From Lunatimonas lonarensis (GTDB lineage Bacteria; Bacteroidota; Bacteroidia; Cytophagales; Cyclobacteriaceae), in contig NZ_AQHR01000029.1 in NCBI RefSeq assembly GCF_000390185.1, positions 1 through 64,000 of the forward strand: DNA of 64,000 bases, given 5' to 3'. Below the pieces are notes generated by a model, which saw nothing but the letters and a program-made list of their open reading frames with translations, did no database searches and was not told the DNA's origin. Shown piece after piece: positions 25,106-34,046 of this stretch (its first letter is position 1; every line of letters begins with the position of its first letter). Both the position numbers and the translations under genes were made by a program.

Positions 25106-26479
25106 ATGCGTTGGAACGTTCTCAGTTGGCTGGTTGCTTTTTTGGTTTACCTAAACAGTGCCCAAGCGACTAACTTCACTCCGTTAACCCATTCGTCTCC
25201 AAAAGAGGCGGGTGTTTTTATAGATCATCTGTTTTCTGTAACAGAGGTCATGGTGACTGATGTGGCCACTCCCCCTGGAGCTGCCCGTTTCTACGCATAC
25301 GCTACGCTGGGTGCCTATGCCGTAGTGGCGGATCTTAATCCTGACGGAGGCAATGGGGCACTTTATCAAAGCTTTGTCCAGCCTTTCTCCATTTCTATTG
25401 ATGGATCGTCCAAAAAGAACCTAAATATTGAGTTTTGTGCAACCTATTGTATGCTGGAAGTGGGTAAGTCCATTATGCCCTCAGGAAAAAATCTGATAAG
25501 TAGCCAGGAAAAATTAATCGACCAATACGTAAAAGATCGGAAAATTCGAAAGTCAGACATTTCGCGCCATATCGCCTATGCAAAACAGGTTGCCGGCCAA
25601 GTGGTCGCTTATGCGTCCAAGGATGGATACGGCAAATTAAGTACTCTGAGACGCTACAGCCCAAGTCCTAGGCCGGGACGGTGGTATCCGACGCCTCCGG
25701 CCTACATGGCGGCAATTGATCCTGAATGGCGTACACTGCGCACCTTTTTCCTGACCGACCTGGACGGCTATTACCCTGCTCCACCGGTACCTTTTTCCGA
25801 CAAGCCAGAAAGTCCATTCGTTGAACTCCTAAACGAAGTGTATAGCGTTACAAGCCAGCTTACTGACGAGCAAAAGTTGATTGCGAACTTCTGGGACTGC
25901 AACCCCTTCTTTGTTTCCTATAGCGGACATATGGCAATAGGCATAAAAAAAATATCCCCCGGCGGACACTGGATGGGCATCACGGGCATAGCAAGCCAAC
26001 AGGCCGGCCTCAGCTTTGCCGAAACAGTCCAAATACACACCGTACTTGCTTTATCCCTTCACGACGCCTTCGTAAGCTGTTGGGCGGAGAAATACCAGAG
26101 CGATCGAATACGTCCTATTACGGCGATCAACAAATACATCGATGAGTCCTGGCAGCCACTTCTGCAAACCCCTCCCTTTCCAGAATACACCAGCGGACAT
26201 AGCGTGATCTCCCGTGTGAGCGCCCGTCTATTGACCGATTATTTTGGGGATAACTTCGAGTTTACCGATACCTCAGAGGTGTATTTTGGCCTTCCCGAAC
26301 GAGACTTCACCTCCTTCCTACAGGCTGCGGATGAGGCAGCCATCTCCAGACTCTATGGCGGAATTCACTTCCGGGATGCAATCGAGGAGGGTGTAAGGCA
26401 AGGTGATAAAATCGCGGACTATGTGCTTTCGCTCACCGGAAAAAACACCTTCTCGGCAATCCCTCCTGTAAATAACTGA
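25106..26479 (+). CDS. Vanadium-dependent haloperoxidase / PAP2-superfamily secreted protein
   Basis: 457 residues with a signal peptide ending near A-Q-A-T. The three phosphate/vanadate motifs of the superfamily are present: K-Y-Q-S-D-R-I-R-P, then Y-T-S-G-H-S with the conserved histidine, then the G-G-I-H-F-R-D segment. It could oxidise halides if vanadate is bound or act as an acid phosphatase; sequence alone does not decide. It is on the plus strand after the ROK kinase and converges with the cupin gene, with only 2 bp between their stops. Confidence 0.85.
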   Translation: MRWNVLSWLVAFLVYLNSAQATNFTPLTHSSPKEAGVFIDHLFSVTEVMVTDVATPPGAARFYAYATLGAYAVVADLNPDGGNGALYQSFVQPFSISIDGSSKKNLNIEFCATYCMLEVGKSIMPSGKNLISSQEKLIDQYVKDRKIRKSDISRHIAYAKQVAGQVVAYASKDGYGKLSTLRRYSPSPRPGRWYPTPPAYMAAIDPEWRTLRTFFLTDLDGYYPAPPVPFSDKPESPFVELLNEVYSVTSQLTDEQKLIANFWDCNPFFVSYSGHMAIGIKKISPGGHWMGITGIASQQAGLSFAETVQIHTVLALSLHDAFVSCWAEKYQSDRIRPITAINKYIDESWQPLLQTPPFPEYTSGHSVISRVSARLLTDYFGDNFEFTDTSEVYFGLPERDFTSFLQAADEAAISRLYGGIHFRDAIEEGVRQGDKIADYVLSLTGKNTFSAIPPVNN

Positions 26480-26481
26480 TT

Positions 26482-26994
26482 TTATTTCCGTTGAAAATCG
26501 TCCTGTACCCTCACGATATCGTCTTCGTCCGAGGGATAGGTAGGATCGGTATGCATCCATATTTCAGCCACAACACCCCAAGATCCCAAGCCGATCAGGC
26601 GATGCCGCTCACCCTGTCTAAGGCGTACCACTTCTCCTAGTACCATTGAAGCAGGTTCATTTTCCTCATCGGTATCACTTCGAATGATTGCCCCCTCTCC
26701 AACAATCAACTTCCATATCTCGGCCCGTCGAAAATGGTATTGCCAAGAAAGCCTCCTTTCCGGAGCCACTAACAAAATCTTTGGGCTAAGCTTGTTGTTT
26801 AATTGAAAATCGGTCAATTCCACTTCCGGAAAAAAGAGAGATCGAAACAAACCAATCTGCCCTTCTTCGATAACAAAAAACCCACCCCACGGACGTTCTG
26901 AATCCTCCGCGCTGATTCCCAACCCTCTTGCCGCCAGAAAGTCGCGAACCTGCCCAAAAACTTCTTCCTTTGTCAACTCCTTCTCAATGTTCAT
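26482..26994 (-). CDS. Cupin protein related to the C-terminal domain of mannose-6-phosphate isomerase type II
   Basis: About 170 residues from ATG 26994 (M-N-I-E-K-E-L-T-K-E-E-V); an ATG at 27009 is also in frame. An R-P-W-G-G-F-F opening is followed by L-S-P-K-I-L-L-V, Q-Y-H-F-R-R-A-E-I-W, then G-E-V-V-R-L-R-Q-G-E-R-H-R-L, the cupin metal-ligand pattern of guanylyltransferase-linked phosphomannose isomerases. There is no nucleotidyltransferase domain, so it is a stand-alone cupin. It lies downstream of a ROK gene on the same strand, which supports a sugar-phosphate role. Confidence 0.78.
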   Translation of the reverse strand: MNIEKELTKEEVFGQVRDFLAARGLGISAEDSERPWGGFFVIEEGQIGLFRSLFFPEVELTDFQLNNKLSPKILLVAPERRLSWQYHFRRAEIWKLIVGEGAIIRSDTDEENEPASMVLGEVVRLRQGERHRLIGLGSWGVVAEIWMHTDPTYPSDEDDIVRVQDDFQRK

Positions 26995-27061
26995 AGATCT
27001 GCGGTTCAATTAAGATAAAACAACTACTTTTTTTAAAAACGACTTCCAAATATACCAAAAA

Positions 27062-27937
27062 TCAGGAGATATTGCCCTTGGGATATTCGCAATTGCTAGC
27101 GGCTCCCAACAATACGGCGTTTTCACCCAGCTGGCTAAAATTTATTTCGACATTTACCTGCTTTTCCTTCAGTTGGTTAAGCAATGGCTCATGGAAATAC
27201 TTACGGCCCTTAGTTATATTCCCTCCCAAAATTACACGCTCTATTCCATGCTCTCGGATAGGCTTGGCCAGAAATTCACCGAGATTTTTCCCATACTCAG
27301 TAAAAGCCCGATGTGCCAATTCCGGGGCTGTCAGGACCAGTTCCTTTGGCCCACTTATGCTTAATCCAGAGACATCCATTGCCCACTTCACAAACCAATT
27401 GGTCCCCAAATAATCCTCAGCTTGTTTAGCTTTGAACGGTGATGACCAAAGCTCGGCATCCACTGCCCGCTCTCCAAATCGATAGGCTGACCCCAGGCCC
27501 GTTCCCAAGGTGATGCCAATCACTCTTTCGTTCGGTGGAAAACGCTGAAACAAAGCCTCTCCTTGAAGGAAAGAAGCCGCGTCATTCGAAAAGAAGATCT
27601 GTCTTGAATGGATACCCAGGCCTTTCGCCAGATGCTCCCTCACATTGACTCCGTAGAGGCTCCTAAACTTCCCTTGCTCCTTTAGAAGGGAAATACCCCG
27701 TTCATAATCAAAGGGGGCAGGCATGGCGATTCCAATACAATCGGATGGGCTCAACTCAAAGCGAGAAAGCACCTGTATCCAACCATCAAGTACCTGATCC
27801 TTGCTGCCGAGAGAATCCACATCGCTTCGAACAACTGAAGAATCATCCAATCTCATTTCCTGTAGATCGACCCAGCCGGCTGTAATGTGGGAACCTCCCA
27901 CGTCTACTCCTACTACTTTCTTGGTTTGCATACTCAA
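27062..27937 (-). CDS. ROK-family protein, probable sugar kinase
   Basis: 291 residues, the third ROK protein of this region. G-V-D-V-G-G-S-H-I forms the ATP loop; I-A-M-P-A-P-F-D-Y, S-N-D-A-A-S-F-L and L-G-T-G-L-G-S-A follow. It has neither a helix-turn-helix nor the cysteine zinc motif. Gene order TPR lipoprotein - ROK - cupin, with gaps of 14 bp and 67 bp, suggests an operon. Substrate unknown. A start at the third codon (27931) is also possible. Confidence 0.85.
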   Translation of the reverse strand: MSMQTKKVVGVDVGGSHITAGWVDLQEMRLDDSSVVRSDVDSLGSKDQVLDGWIQVLSRFELSPSDCIGIAMPAPFDYERGISLLKEQGKFRSLYGVNVREHLAKGLGIHSRQIFFSNDAASFLQGEALFQRFPPNERVIGITLGTGLGSAYRFGERAVDAELWSSPFKAKQAEDYLGTNWFVKWAMDVSGLSISGPKELVLTAPELAHRAFTEYGKNLGEFLAKPIREHGIERVILGGNITKGRKYFHEPLLNQLKEKQVNVEINFSQLGENAVLLGAASNCEYPKGNIS

Positions 27938-27951
27938 CCCGGAGACGGCAA

Positions 27952-29475
27952 TTAGCGGAAAATTTCCTTGAACCTATCCTCCTGCCGATAGAAAAGGAAC
28001 TCCAGATCAACCATGGCACGCTGTTTCAGGTACTCATTTTTTTCGGTTGCCTTTTGAAGGTTCTCAAAAAAACGATCGTCTTCGCCGTTTCTGGCCGCTA
28101 TCAATGCCAACCCGTAAAATGGATAACCGTTTTCAATATCCTTTACCGCGCAATCTTCAAAAGAAATAAGGGCATTATAATAATCCTGCATCATCAGATA
28201 GGCTAACCCACGGTTGAAAAGATTGACTTGGTCGCGCTCTGACTGATTTAGGTGCATAGCCGCCAGCCTATAATCGCCATTTAAAATAGATACTGCACCC
28301 AACTTCGCCTGATGGAGCATTCGGATACCCTCAGATTGGGTCAGGCTCATACTGATAAAAAACTCCTGATAGGAATCCAAATAATTTCCCAAGAGGGCTG
28401 TAATCAGCGCCTGGTTAAAAGAAGCAAAGGGATTCTGAAAAATGGCGTTTGAATTATCGAAAGCATCCCTGGCAGCATTTAGGTGTCCAAGCTTCTTTGA
28501 TCGGTCTACTTCCCGATGGTATAAGTTTAGGTAAGTTACCCCCAGGTTATTCCAGGAAAACACGCTGGGATACCCCTTCACCATTGCAAAATACAACTTG
28601 TTCTTCTGCATTATCCGAGGCTCATTTTCCGCTGCATAGGCCAATTCCTGCTCGGTTAGAACCTGGGGGACCGCATTGTTATTTATGATGTGGTGGGCCA
28701 AGACAGAGATCTCCATAGGAGTCTTTTGAATGGCAGTCAGTCCCGAGGTGAGATTGGGAATGGCCAATATGATATCCCTTCGTAAAGCCGCATAATTTGG
28801 ATTTTGCTGGAGCTGACGCTCCTTAAAGGTAAAGTCTCCCCGCCCTTGAATCAAATCTATGATCTCCGCCTTCTCGTCATAACCTAGCCCACTATACGAC
28901 CTCAATGCACTGATTAAAGGCTCCCATCCTTCCAAAAACATACCGTAGGTCTCGATACCTTCCCTAGGAACGTAAAGACCGATTCTTGCAATATTTCCTG
29001 TTTCGTAAATTTGACCCAATTGGGTCAATGATGGAGAATTCTTTACCCCGCGGGCCAGGACATAACTTCTCGTTCTCTTTTTAAACCACCCCCTATTACT
29101 GTAAGCGAGTCCGTACATTTCGAGGGTACCAGACTCCATACCATCCTCAAATCGCATCGCAAAGGACTGCCTTTTTGAAGGCGTTACGGATGGCTCGATC
29201 TTTGCTCCTTCAAAAACCAGCCCTTCGGCCTCGAATACCTTTGTTTGGTTTCCAAAATAAAATTCTGGAACCAACCGATAGTTCGCATTCTTATGGAAAA
29301 CTTGTCTAGGCAACTCAACTTTAATTTCAAACTTCACGGAATCGCCGTAACGTTCCAAGGGAACCGGACTTACCGAAATTTTTTGATTTTCAACTTTTTT
29401 TATAACTTGCTGAATGCTACAGGAAGAAAACAAAAGGAGTACGAAAAGAAAATTGTAAATTGGCTGTTTAAACAT
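27952..29475 (-). CDS. Tetratricopeptide-containing lipoprotein, function unknown
   Basis: 507 residues. The N-terminus (F-L-F-V-L-L-L-F-S-S-C) is a lipoprotein signal. Residues about 40-140 look like a beta-rich region, while the C-terminal half (about 300-490) contains helical repeats of TPR type (N-L-G-V-T-Y-L-N-L-Y, F-N-R-G-L-A-Y-L-M-M-Q-D-Y-Y-N-A-L). It begins the leftward operon with the ROK kinase and cupin. I know no assigned function; it may act at the outer membrane. Confidence 0.75.
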   Translation of the reverse strand: MFKQPIYNFLFVLLLFSSCSIQQVIKKVENQKISVSPVPLERYGDSVKFEIKVELPRQVFHKNANYRLVPEFYFGNQTKVFEAEGLVFEGAKIEPSVTPSKRQSFAMRFEDGMESGTLEMYGLAYSNRGWFKKRTRSYVLARGVKNSPSLTQLGQIYETGNIARIGLYVPREGIETYGMFLEGWEPLISALRSYSGLGYDEKAEIIDLIQGRGDFTFKERQLQQNPNYAALRRDIILAIPNLTSGLTAIQKTPMEISVLAHHIINNNAVPQVLTEQELAYAAENEPRIMQKNKLYFAMVKGYPSVFSWNNLGVTYLNLYHREVDRSKKLGHLNAARDAFDNSNAIFQNPFASFNQALITALLGNYLDSYQEFFISMSLTQSEGIRMLHQAKLGAVSILNGDYRLAAMHLNQSERDQVNLFNRGLAYLMMQDYYNALISFEDCAVKDIENGYPFYGLALIAARNGEDDRFFENLQKATEKNEYLKQRAMVDLEFLFYRQEDRFKEIFR

Positions 29476-29550
29476 AACAAACGTAGGTTGTCGAGGTTAT
29501 CTTCAGTAATGAATTTTTATTTATCCAGTTAAACATCTAATGATACCTGT

Positions 29551-29769
29551 ATGGAAAAGATTAAACTATATTTCCAAGAAAGTGCCTTCGGAGTGTGTTC
29601 AAAATTAGGGGAAAAACTTAATTTCCCCATAGACAGTATCCGGTTGTTTTTCATTTATGCTTCATTTATCACGCTAGGGTCTCCCATTATTCTGTATGTA
29701 AGCTTGGCAATGATGATGAAACTGAAGAAATATTTCCGACGCATGGCCAATCCGGCACTTTTTGATTAA
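29551..29769 (+). CDS. PspC-domain small membrane protein
   Basis: 72 residues. F-G-V-C-S-K-L-G-E-K-L-N-F-P-I-D-S-I-R-L is the PspC signature, followed by a hydrophobic segment (about 32-55) and a basic tail. PspC proteins act in envelope stress responses in other bacteria; no psp partners are near. Its last bases overlap the 3' end of the convergent glycosyltransferase gene. Confidence 0.8.
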   Translation: MEKIKLYFQESAFGVCSKLGEKLNFPIDSIRLFFIYASFITLGSPIILYVSLAMMMKLKKYFRRMANPALFD

Positions 29770-30776
29770 TCAAAATCTCCAAACCGGGTTTTACGTTGCA
29801 AATAATACGCCAAAATTATGCTCTTGACGTGAGCTTGTTTGGATGATATGAATTTGGCGGGGTTCCGTGGAGACGTAGGAAGCTTCCGGTAATTTTTCAG
29901 GAAATGAACATATGCCTTATGTATGGCCCAGGCATGTTGAAGGCCGTTTGAAAAGGCAATATGGATCAATGCCCCAAAATCCAACACCATCCTCATCACG
30001 AAAACCCTGATAAACGCGATACAGGAAAGATTTTTGTAAAGCATGAACAGGCTGTTTCTAAAATTCAGGTAGGTTTTTCTGGGATTGCTTTTGCGTAGGG
30101 TACCGCCCCCCAAGTGGAATACGGCTACCTCTGGGTTCACGCCTATTTCCCATCCTGCGGATCTGAGCCTCCAACATAGATCTATTTCCTCCATATGGGC
30201 AAAAAACATAGGATCAAAGCCTCCAAACCCGTGAAAGCAGGATGCACGAACGCAAAAACAGGCACCGGAAGCCCAATCCAAGTTAATTGATTCCTGATAT
30301 TGTCCCCTATCTTCTTCCAATGTATGCAGGATGCGTCCCCTGCAATACGGATAGCCAAAGGAATCCAAAAATCCACCGGCTCCTCCAGCATAATCGAAAT
30401 ATCCTTCCTGATTAATTGAGCGGATTTTTGGCTGCGCAACGGCCATCTTGGGATGCTCCACCAAAAAATCAACCATCTTCAGATCCCAAGCGGGAGTTAC
30501 GCTCATATCGGAATTAAGCAATAGGTAAAATTCATAAGAGCCCTGAAGCTGGGCCAAACCTTCATTGTAGCCTCCGCTATAGCCCACATTGGAGGCAAGT
30601 TGTATTATCCGTACGGCTGGATAATGACTGCGAAGAAAAGTCAACGATCCATCGTCGCTGCCATTGTCCACTACGATAAGGTCATGGACGCTGTGCTCTA
30701 CAACCGACGGTAGGAACCGGCGGAGCATCGATTCCCCGTTAAAATTAAGAATGACAATAGCGGCGCAGCGCATCAA
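29766..30776 (-). CDS. Family 2 glycosyltransferase
   Basis: 336 residues. GT-A fold: I-V-I-L-N-F-N-G-E near the start, V-V-D-N-G-S-D-D-G-S, the D-x-D-like L-N-S-D-M-S, and W-A-S-G-A-C-F-C-V-R, with F-A-H-M-E-E-I-D-L-C-W-R-L as the acceptor-side block typical of rhamnosyltransferase-like GT2 enzymes. Its ATG overlaps the ybaB stop (ATGA at 30773-30776), so the two are translated together. Confidence 0.9.
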   Translation of the reverse strand: MMRCAAIVILNFNGESMLRRFLPSVVEHSVHDLIVVDNGSDDGSLTFLRSHYPAVRIIQLASNVGYSGGYNEGLAQLQGSYEFYLLLNSDMSVTPAWDLKMVDFLVEHPKMAVAQPKIRSINQEGYFDYAGGAGGFLDSFGYPYCRGRILHTLEEDRGQYQESINLDWASGACFCVRASCFHGFGGFDPMFFAHMEEIDLCWRLRSAGWEIGVNPEVAVFHLGGGTLRKSNPRKTYLNFRNSLFMLYKNLSCIAFIRVFVMRMVLDFGALIHIAFSNGLQHAWAIHKAYVHFLKNYRKLPTSPRNPAKFISSKQAHVKSIILAYYLQRKTRFGDFD

Positions 30777-31105
30777 AACATATTGCCAAAGTCCATGCCA
30801 GGGATTGATGGCATTATCCCCTCGGTGGCATTCTTCATTTTCTCCTTTATCTTCACTTCAATTGCTTGAAACGCAAAATTGCTGGCAGCGACGATCAAAT
30901 CCTTTAGCATTTCTTTATCCTCCATGTTGACCAACGAATCGTCAATGATCATGTCTATGACCTTGCGTTCGCCATTGACGATCACTTTCACCAAGCCAGC
31001 TCCAGCCTCCCCCTCGGCTCTAAGGTAGATCAACTCTTGTTGGGCTGCCTTAATTTTGGCCTGCGCCTCCTTCACCTTGTTCATCATGGACATGATATCA
31101 AACAT
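30773..31105 (-). CDS. YbaB/EbfC nucleoid-associated protein
   Basis: 110 residues from ATG 31105 (M-F-D-I-M-S-M-M-N-K-V-K-E-A-Q). In-frame ATGs further upstream would add a segment that lies over the promoter element at 31131-31138. Family marks are A-Q-Q-E-L, the beta-strand V-K-V-I-V-N-G-E-R-K-V and the C-terminal glycine/proline-rich tail. YbaB usually neighbours recR or dnaX; here it precedes and overlaps a glycosyltransferase gene. Confidence 0.9.
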   Translation of the reverse strand: MFDIMSMMNKVKEAQAKIKAAQQELIYLRAEGEAGAGLVKVIVNGERKVIDMIIDDSLVNMEDKEMLKDLIVAASNFAFQAIEVKIKEKMKNATEGIMPSIPGMDFGNMF

Positions 31106-31130
31106 ATGCACTTGTATTTTGATTTGACCG

Positions 31131-31138
31131 CAAATATA
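31131..31138 (-). promoter_or_regulatory. -7 element of the ybaB-GT2 operon
   Basis: On the minus strand this reads TATATTTG, a perfect TAnnTTTG, 25 nt upstream of the chosen ybaB ATG. It argues against the longer reading frame that begins at 31195. Confidence 0.5.
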
Positions 31139-31314
31139 TAATAATTCATTTCGACAGGCTTGGGAGTGAAAAATATTTAATTCCATGATACCCATAAAAT
31201 CCCATTATTGTACCGATAAAATAAATTTCAGCAAGATTTGAAACTACAATTGCTAAATTACCGTAACAAAAATCTGAAAGCCATTCACAGTCCAAAACCC
31301 TAACTAACTACGAC

Positions 31315-31608
31315 ATGGAAAATTATGAAAAGGAAATCCTAAAGATAGACAAGGAAGCCGTACGAGAAATAACCTTCTCAAAGACGGATGTGCTTGTAGA
31401 TGAGGAGGCAAAGAAACTCAGAAATCACGATTTACATCGGGCACAGATACTGGGCAACGGGTCCAAAGGGAAAGTTTCGATAACCTTTGAAGCGGAAAAC
31501 AAAAAAGCCTATCAAATCGAAACCACCATTTGGTGCGTAGGGTCTCAGTTCATCACCCTGAAAGGAGGCTTGGCCATCCCTATCAGTTCAATTGCTAAAG
31601 TTGATTAA
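31315..31608 (+). CDS. Small conserved-looking protein of unknown function
   Basis: 97 residues, no signal peptide or membrane segment. The sequence alternates charged and hydrophobic residues in a beta-rich pattern in its second half (K-G-K-V-S-I-T-F-E-A-E-N, I-E-T-T-I-W-C-V-G, I-T-L-K-G-G-L-A-I-P). It could be a small beta-barrel or PH-like domain; no function is proposed. It converges with hisS, the two stops lying about 12 bp apart. Confidence 0.7.
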   Translation: MENYEKEILKIDKEAVREITFSKTDVLVDEEAKKLRNHDLHRAQILGNGSKGKVSITFEAENKKAYQIETTIWCVGSQFITLKGGLAIPISSIAKVD

Positions 31609-31620
31609 ATTATTTGGCGG

Positions 31621-33018
31621 TCAATCGTTTGGTGACCGCTTTTTTTGTACCAAAACCTCACATACTTTGTTCAAATTGTCGGTATGTTGTTCACCGCTAC
31701 GAAGATTTTTTAGCGTCACTTTTGCAGAATTCATTTCCTCGGATCCAATAACGATAACATAAGGTATGTTTTTTTTGTCGGCATAGGCAAACTGCTTTTT
31801 TATTTTTGATGTATCAGGATATATTTCTGCCGAAATCCCAAGGGCGCGTAACTCAGATAGAATCCCCAAGCCGTAATTCATTTCCTGCTGTCCAAAATGC
31901 GTGATCAACACATCCACCGGAGCAGCCGCAACGTCTCCAAACAGTCCCAGTTCAAGCAACACATCGTAAATTCGGTCTACTCCAAAGGAAAATCCAACAC
32001 CAGAAACATCCGGTAATCCAAAAACGCCCGTCAGATTATCATACCTTCCCCCACCACTCACCGATCCAATGGAAACGTTGTTTATCTTCACTTCAAATAT
32101 GGCTCCCGTATAGTATGATAAGCCTCTGGCTAACATGGGATCAAAGCTGACATGGGATTGATCCCCTCCCATCGCCTCCAATAAATCCAAAACCTGACTT
32201 AACTCATCTACACCCATGGAGCCAACGATGCTGCTTCCCAATATCTCTCGAAAAAACCCGAGTGTATCCGCATTGAGCCCCTCCTCCCTTCTGACGATAG
32301 GAGCGAGTTTATCGATGGCATCAGCGACAAATCCCCTATCCAATAACTCCCCTTTCACCTTTTCCCATCCGATTTTATCTAATTTATCTATGGAAACACA
32401 GAGTTCTTGTTCCTTTCCGGGCGCACCGATAAACTCAGCGAGACCCGTAAGTATCTTTCTATTATTGATTTTAATCGTATAATCCGTAAGGCCAAAAGCC
32501 CCAAATACCCGTTTTATCATCAACAATATCTCTGCTTCACATACCAAGCTGTCAGTGCCTACCACATCCGCATCACATTGGTAAAACTCACGGTACCGGC
32601 CCCGCTGTGGTCTATCGGCTCTCCAGACGGGCTGAATCTGAAAACGTTTAAAAGGAAATACCAACTCGTTTCGGTTCATCACAACAAACCGGGCAAAAGG
32701 AACCGTCAAATCATAGCGAAGACCCTTTTCCGCAATTTTTGGCAGAATGGCACTGCTTCCCTGTGCTACTTCTTCTATCGTCACTCCTTTGAGGTAGTCA
32801 CCACTATTCAAAATTTTAAACAATAGCTGATCTCCCTCATCACCGTACTTCCCGGTCAGCGTAGATAAGTTCTCCATCGCCGGGGTTTCCAATTGCTCAA
32901 AACCAAAGAGACGAAAGGTATCTTTGATCGTTTCCAATATATAGTTTCTCCGGGCCATCTCTACCGGGCCAAAATCACGGGTACCTTTGGGGAGACTGGG
33001 TTTTGTGTTGCTCATCAA
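31621..33018 (-). CDS. hisS: Histidyl-tRNA synthetase
   Basis: 465 residues; charges tRNA-His. Class II motifs: K-G-T-R-D-F-G-P at the start, motif 2 R-G-R-Y-R-E-F-Y-Q-C-D-A-D, the histidine-binding region L-A-R-G-L-S-Y-Y-T-G, and motif 3 S-G-G-G-R-Y-D-N-L with G-V-G-F-S-F-G-V-D-R. A C-terminal anticodon-binding domain follows (about 370-465). TACCTTTG on the minus strand at 33034-33041 is a candidate -7 element. Confidence 0.96.
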   Translation of the reverse strand: MMSNTKPSLPKGTRDFGPVEMARRNYILETIKDTFRLFGFEQLETPAMENLSTLTGKYGDEGDQLLFKILNSGDYLKGVTIEEVAQGSSAILPKIAEKGLRYDLTVPFARFVVMNRNELVFPFKRFQIQPVWRADRPQRGRYREFYQCDADVVGTDSLVCEAEILLMIKRVFGAFGLTDYTIKINNRKILTGLAEFIGAPGKEQELCVSIDKLDKIGWEKVKGELLDRGFVADAIDKLAPIVRREEGLNADTLGFFREILGSSIVGSMGVDELSQVLDLLEAMGGDQSHVSFDPMLARGLSYYTGAIFEVKINNVSIGSVSGGGRYDNLTGVFGLPDVSGVGFSFGVDRIYDVLLELGLFGDVAAAPVDVLITHFGQQEMNYGLGILSELRALGISAEIYPDTSKIKKQFAYADKKNIPYVIVIGSEEMNSAKVTLKNLRSGEQHTDNLNKVCEVLVQKKRSPND

Positions 33019-33136
33019 TTGCTAAATTTTGCCCAAAGGTATCAAAAGCTGCTAAGAATAAACAGCATTTTGCACGAGCCTTGTGGGAGACAGCTATTTT
33101 TAAAGCAAATCCCGTGGGAAATTTAGAATAAAACCC

Positions 33137-33144
33137 TATCTTTG
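33137..33144 (+). promoter_or_regulatory. -7 element of the small basic protein gene
   Basis: TATCTTTG, a full TAnnTTTG match followed by CCCC, 36 nt ahead of the ATG at 33181. No clear TTTG at -33. Confidence 0.5.
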
Positions 33145-33180
33145 CCCCTCATTTGAAATCACTTGTAATCCTGAATAAAG

Positions 33181-33324
33181 ATGGCCGTTACTACATTAAA
33201 AAGAAAGCTCCGAAGAAAACGACAGGGACAAAACACAAGAGTGCTTAAGATCAAGCAATTGAATGCCAAGCCTGTAATCAAAAACGTAGATGTTGAGGAA
33301 ATCAAAAAAAGCTTTTCGAACTGA
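33181..33324 (+). CDS. Small, very basic protein (47 residues)
   Basis: Complete small gene with its own -7 element (33137-33144) and terminator (33354-33393). It begins M-A-V-T-T-L-K-R-K-L-R-R-K-R-Q-G and continues with K-I-K-Q-L-N-A-K-P-V-I-K before a short acidic-mixed end. The high Lys/Arg content of the first half suggests RNA or ribosome binding. I do not recognise the family with certainty; a Bacteroidota-specific ribosome-associated or nucleoid peptide is conceivable. Confidence 0.72.
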   Translation: MAVTTLKRKLRRKRQGQNTRVLKIKQLNAKPVIKNVDVEEIKKSFSN

Positions 33325-33353
33325 GTTAGTCCGAAAAAACCTTTCTCATTAAA

Positions 33354-33393
33354 ATGCCCAGTTCCGTTAATTTGAGCTGGGCATTCTTTTTTT
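33354..33393 (+). terminator. Intrinsic terminator after the small basic protein gene
   Basis: ATGCCCAG (33354-33361) pairs with CTGGGCAT (33377-33384), followed by TCTTTTTTT. The hairpin overlaps the last codons of the convergent phosphoesterase gene. Confidence 0.82.
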
Positions 33394-33882
33394 CCCTAAT
33401 TCTATTACCCTCAAATCAGTTGGTTTTCCTTCAATAATCGAAAATTTCAGCATGGTGCGCACCTGATGAAATCCCTGCATACCGATCGCACCTGGATTCA
33501 TGTATAGGCACTCGAGACCGCGGTCGTATTCCACCCGGCAAATGTGCGAGTGACCGCAGACAAACAGACCAGCCTTAACTTCCCTAATCCTTGCCTTAAC
33601 ACCTTTTGCATACCTTGCCGGGTTTCCCCCAATATGCAGCATCAGCACTCGAAGCCCGCCTACTTCGAACACTAATTCCTCCGGAAACCTTTCGCGGATG
33701 CTGTGATCATCAATATTACCGGTTATGATCCGATGTATTTTCCCCTCGGGAAACCAGCCAATCACATCGAACGAACCAATATCCCCTGCATGCCAAATCT
33801 CATCCACTTCCTCCAAGTGTCGTATAACGCCTTGATCAATATAGCCATGTGAATCGGAAATAATAGCAACGGAGATTTTCAT
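33367..33882 (-). CDS. Metallophosphoesterase, YfcE/MJ0936 type
   Basis: About 171 residues from the ATG at 33882 (M-K-I-S-V-A-I-I-S-D-S-H-G); an upstream in-frame ATG at 33903 would add seven residues. The metal-binding blocks of the calcineurin-like fold occur in order: D-S-H-G, H-A-G-D-I-G, G-N-I-D-D, M-L-H-I-G-G and C-G-H-S-H. The family are phosphodiesterases with often unknown natural substrates. The C-terminal codons overlap a bidirectional hairpin. Confidence 0.9.
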   Translation of the reverse strand: MKISVAIISDSHGYIDQGVIRHLEEVDEIWHAGDIGSFDVIGWFPEGKIHRIITGNIDDHSIRERFPEELVFEVGGLRVLMLHIGGNPARYAKGVKARIREVKAGLFVCGHSHICRVEYDRGLECLYMNPGAIGMQGFHQVRTMLKFSIIEGKPTDLRVIELGKKRMPSSN

Positions 33883-34046
33883 GCGGCTGTCGTAATGATC
33901 CAATGCACTAAGAAAGATGTATATTCTGATATCTCCAAGCGAAACAGGGATTCGCCGAGGTTTGCCAAAAAGTTAATTACCCTCGTGAACTTGGTATTTG
34001 GGAGATTCCTTTCTATTTTTACGACCATAGAAAATTTTGCGTATAC

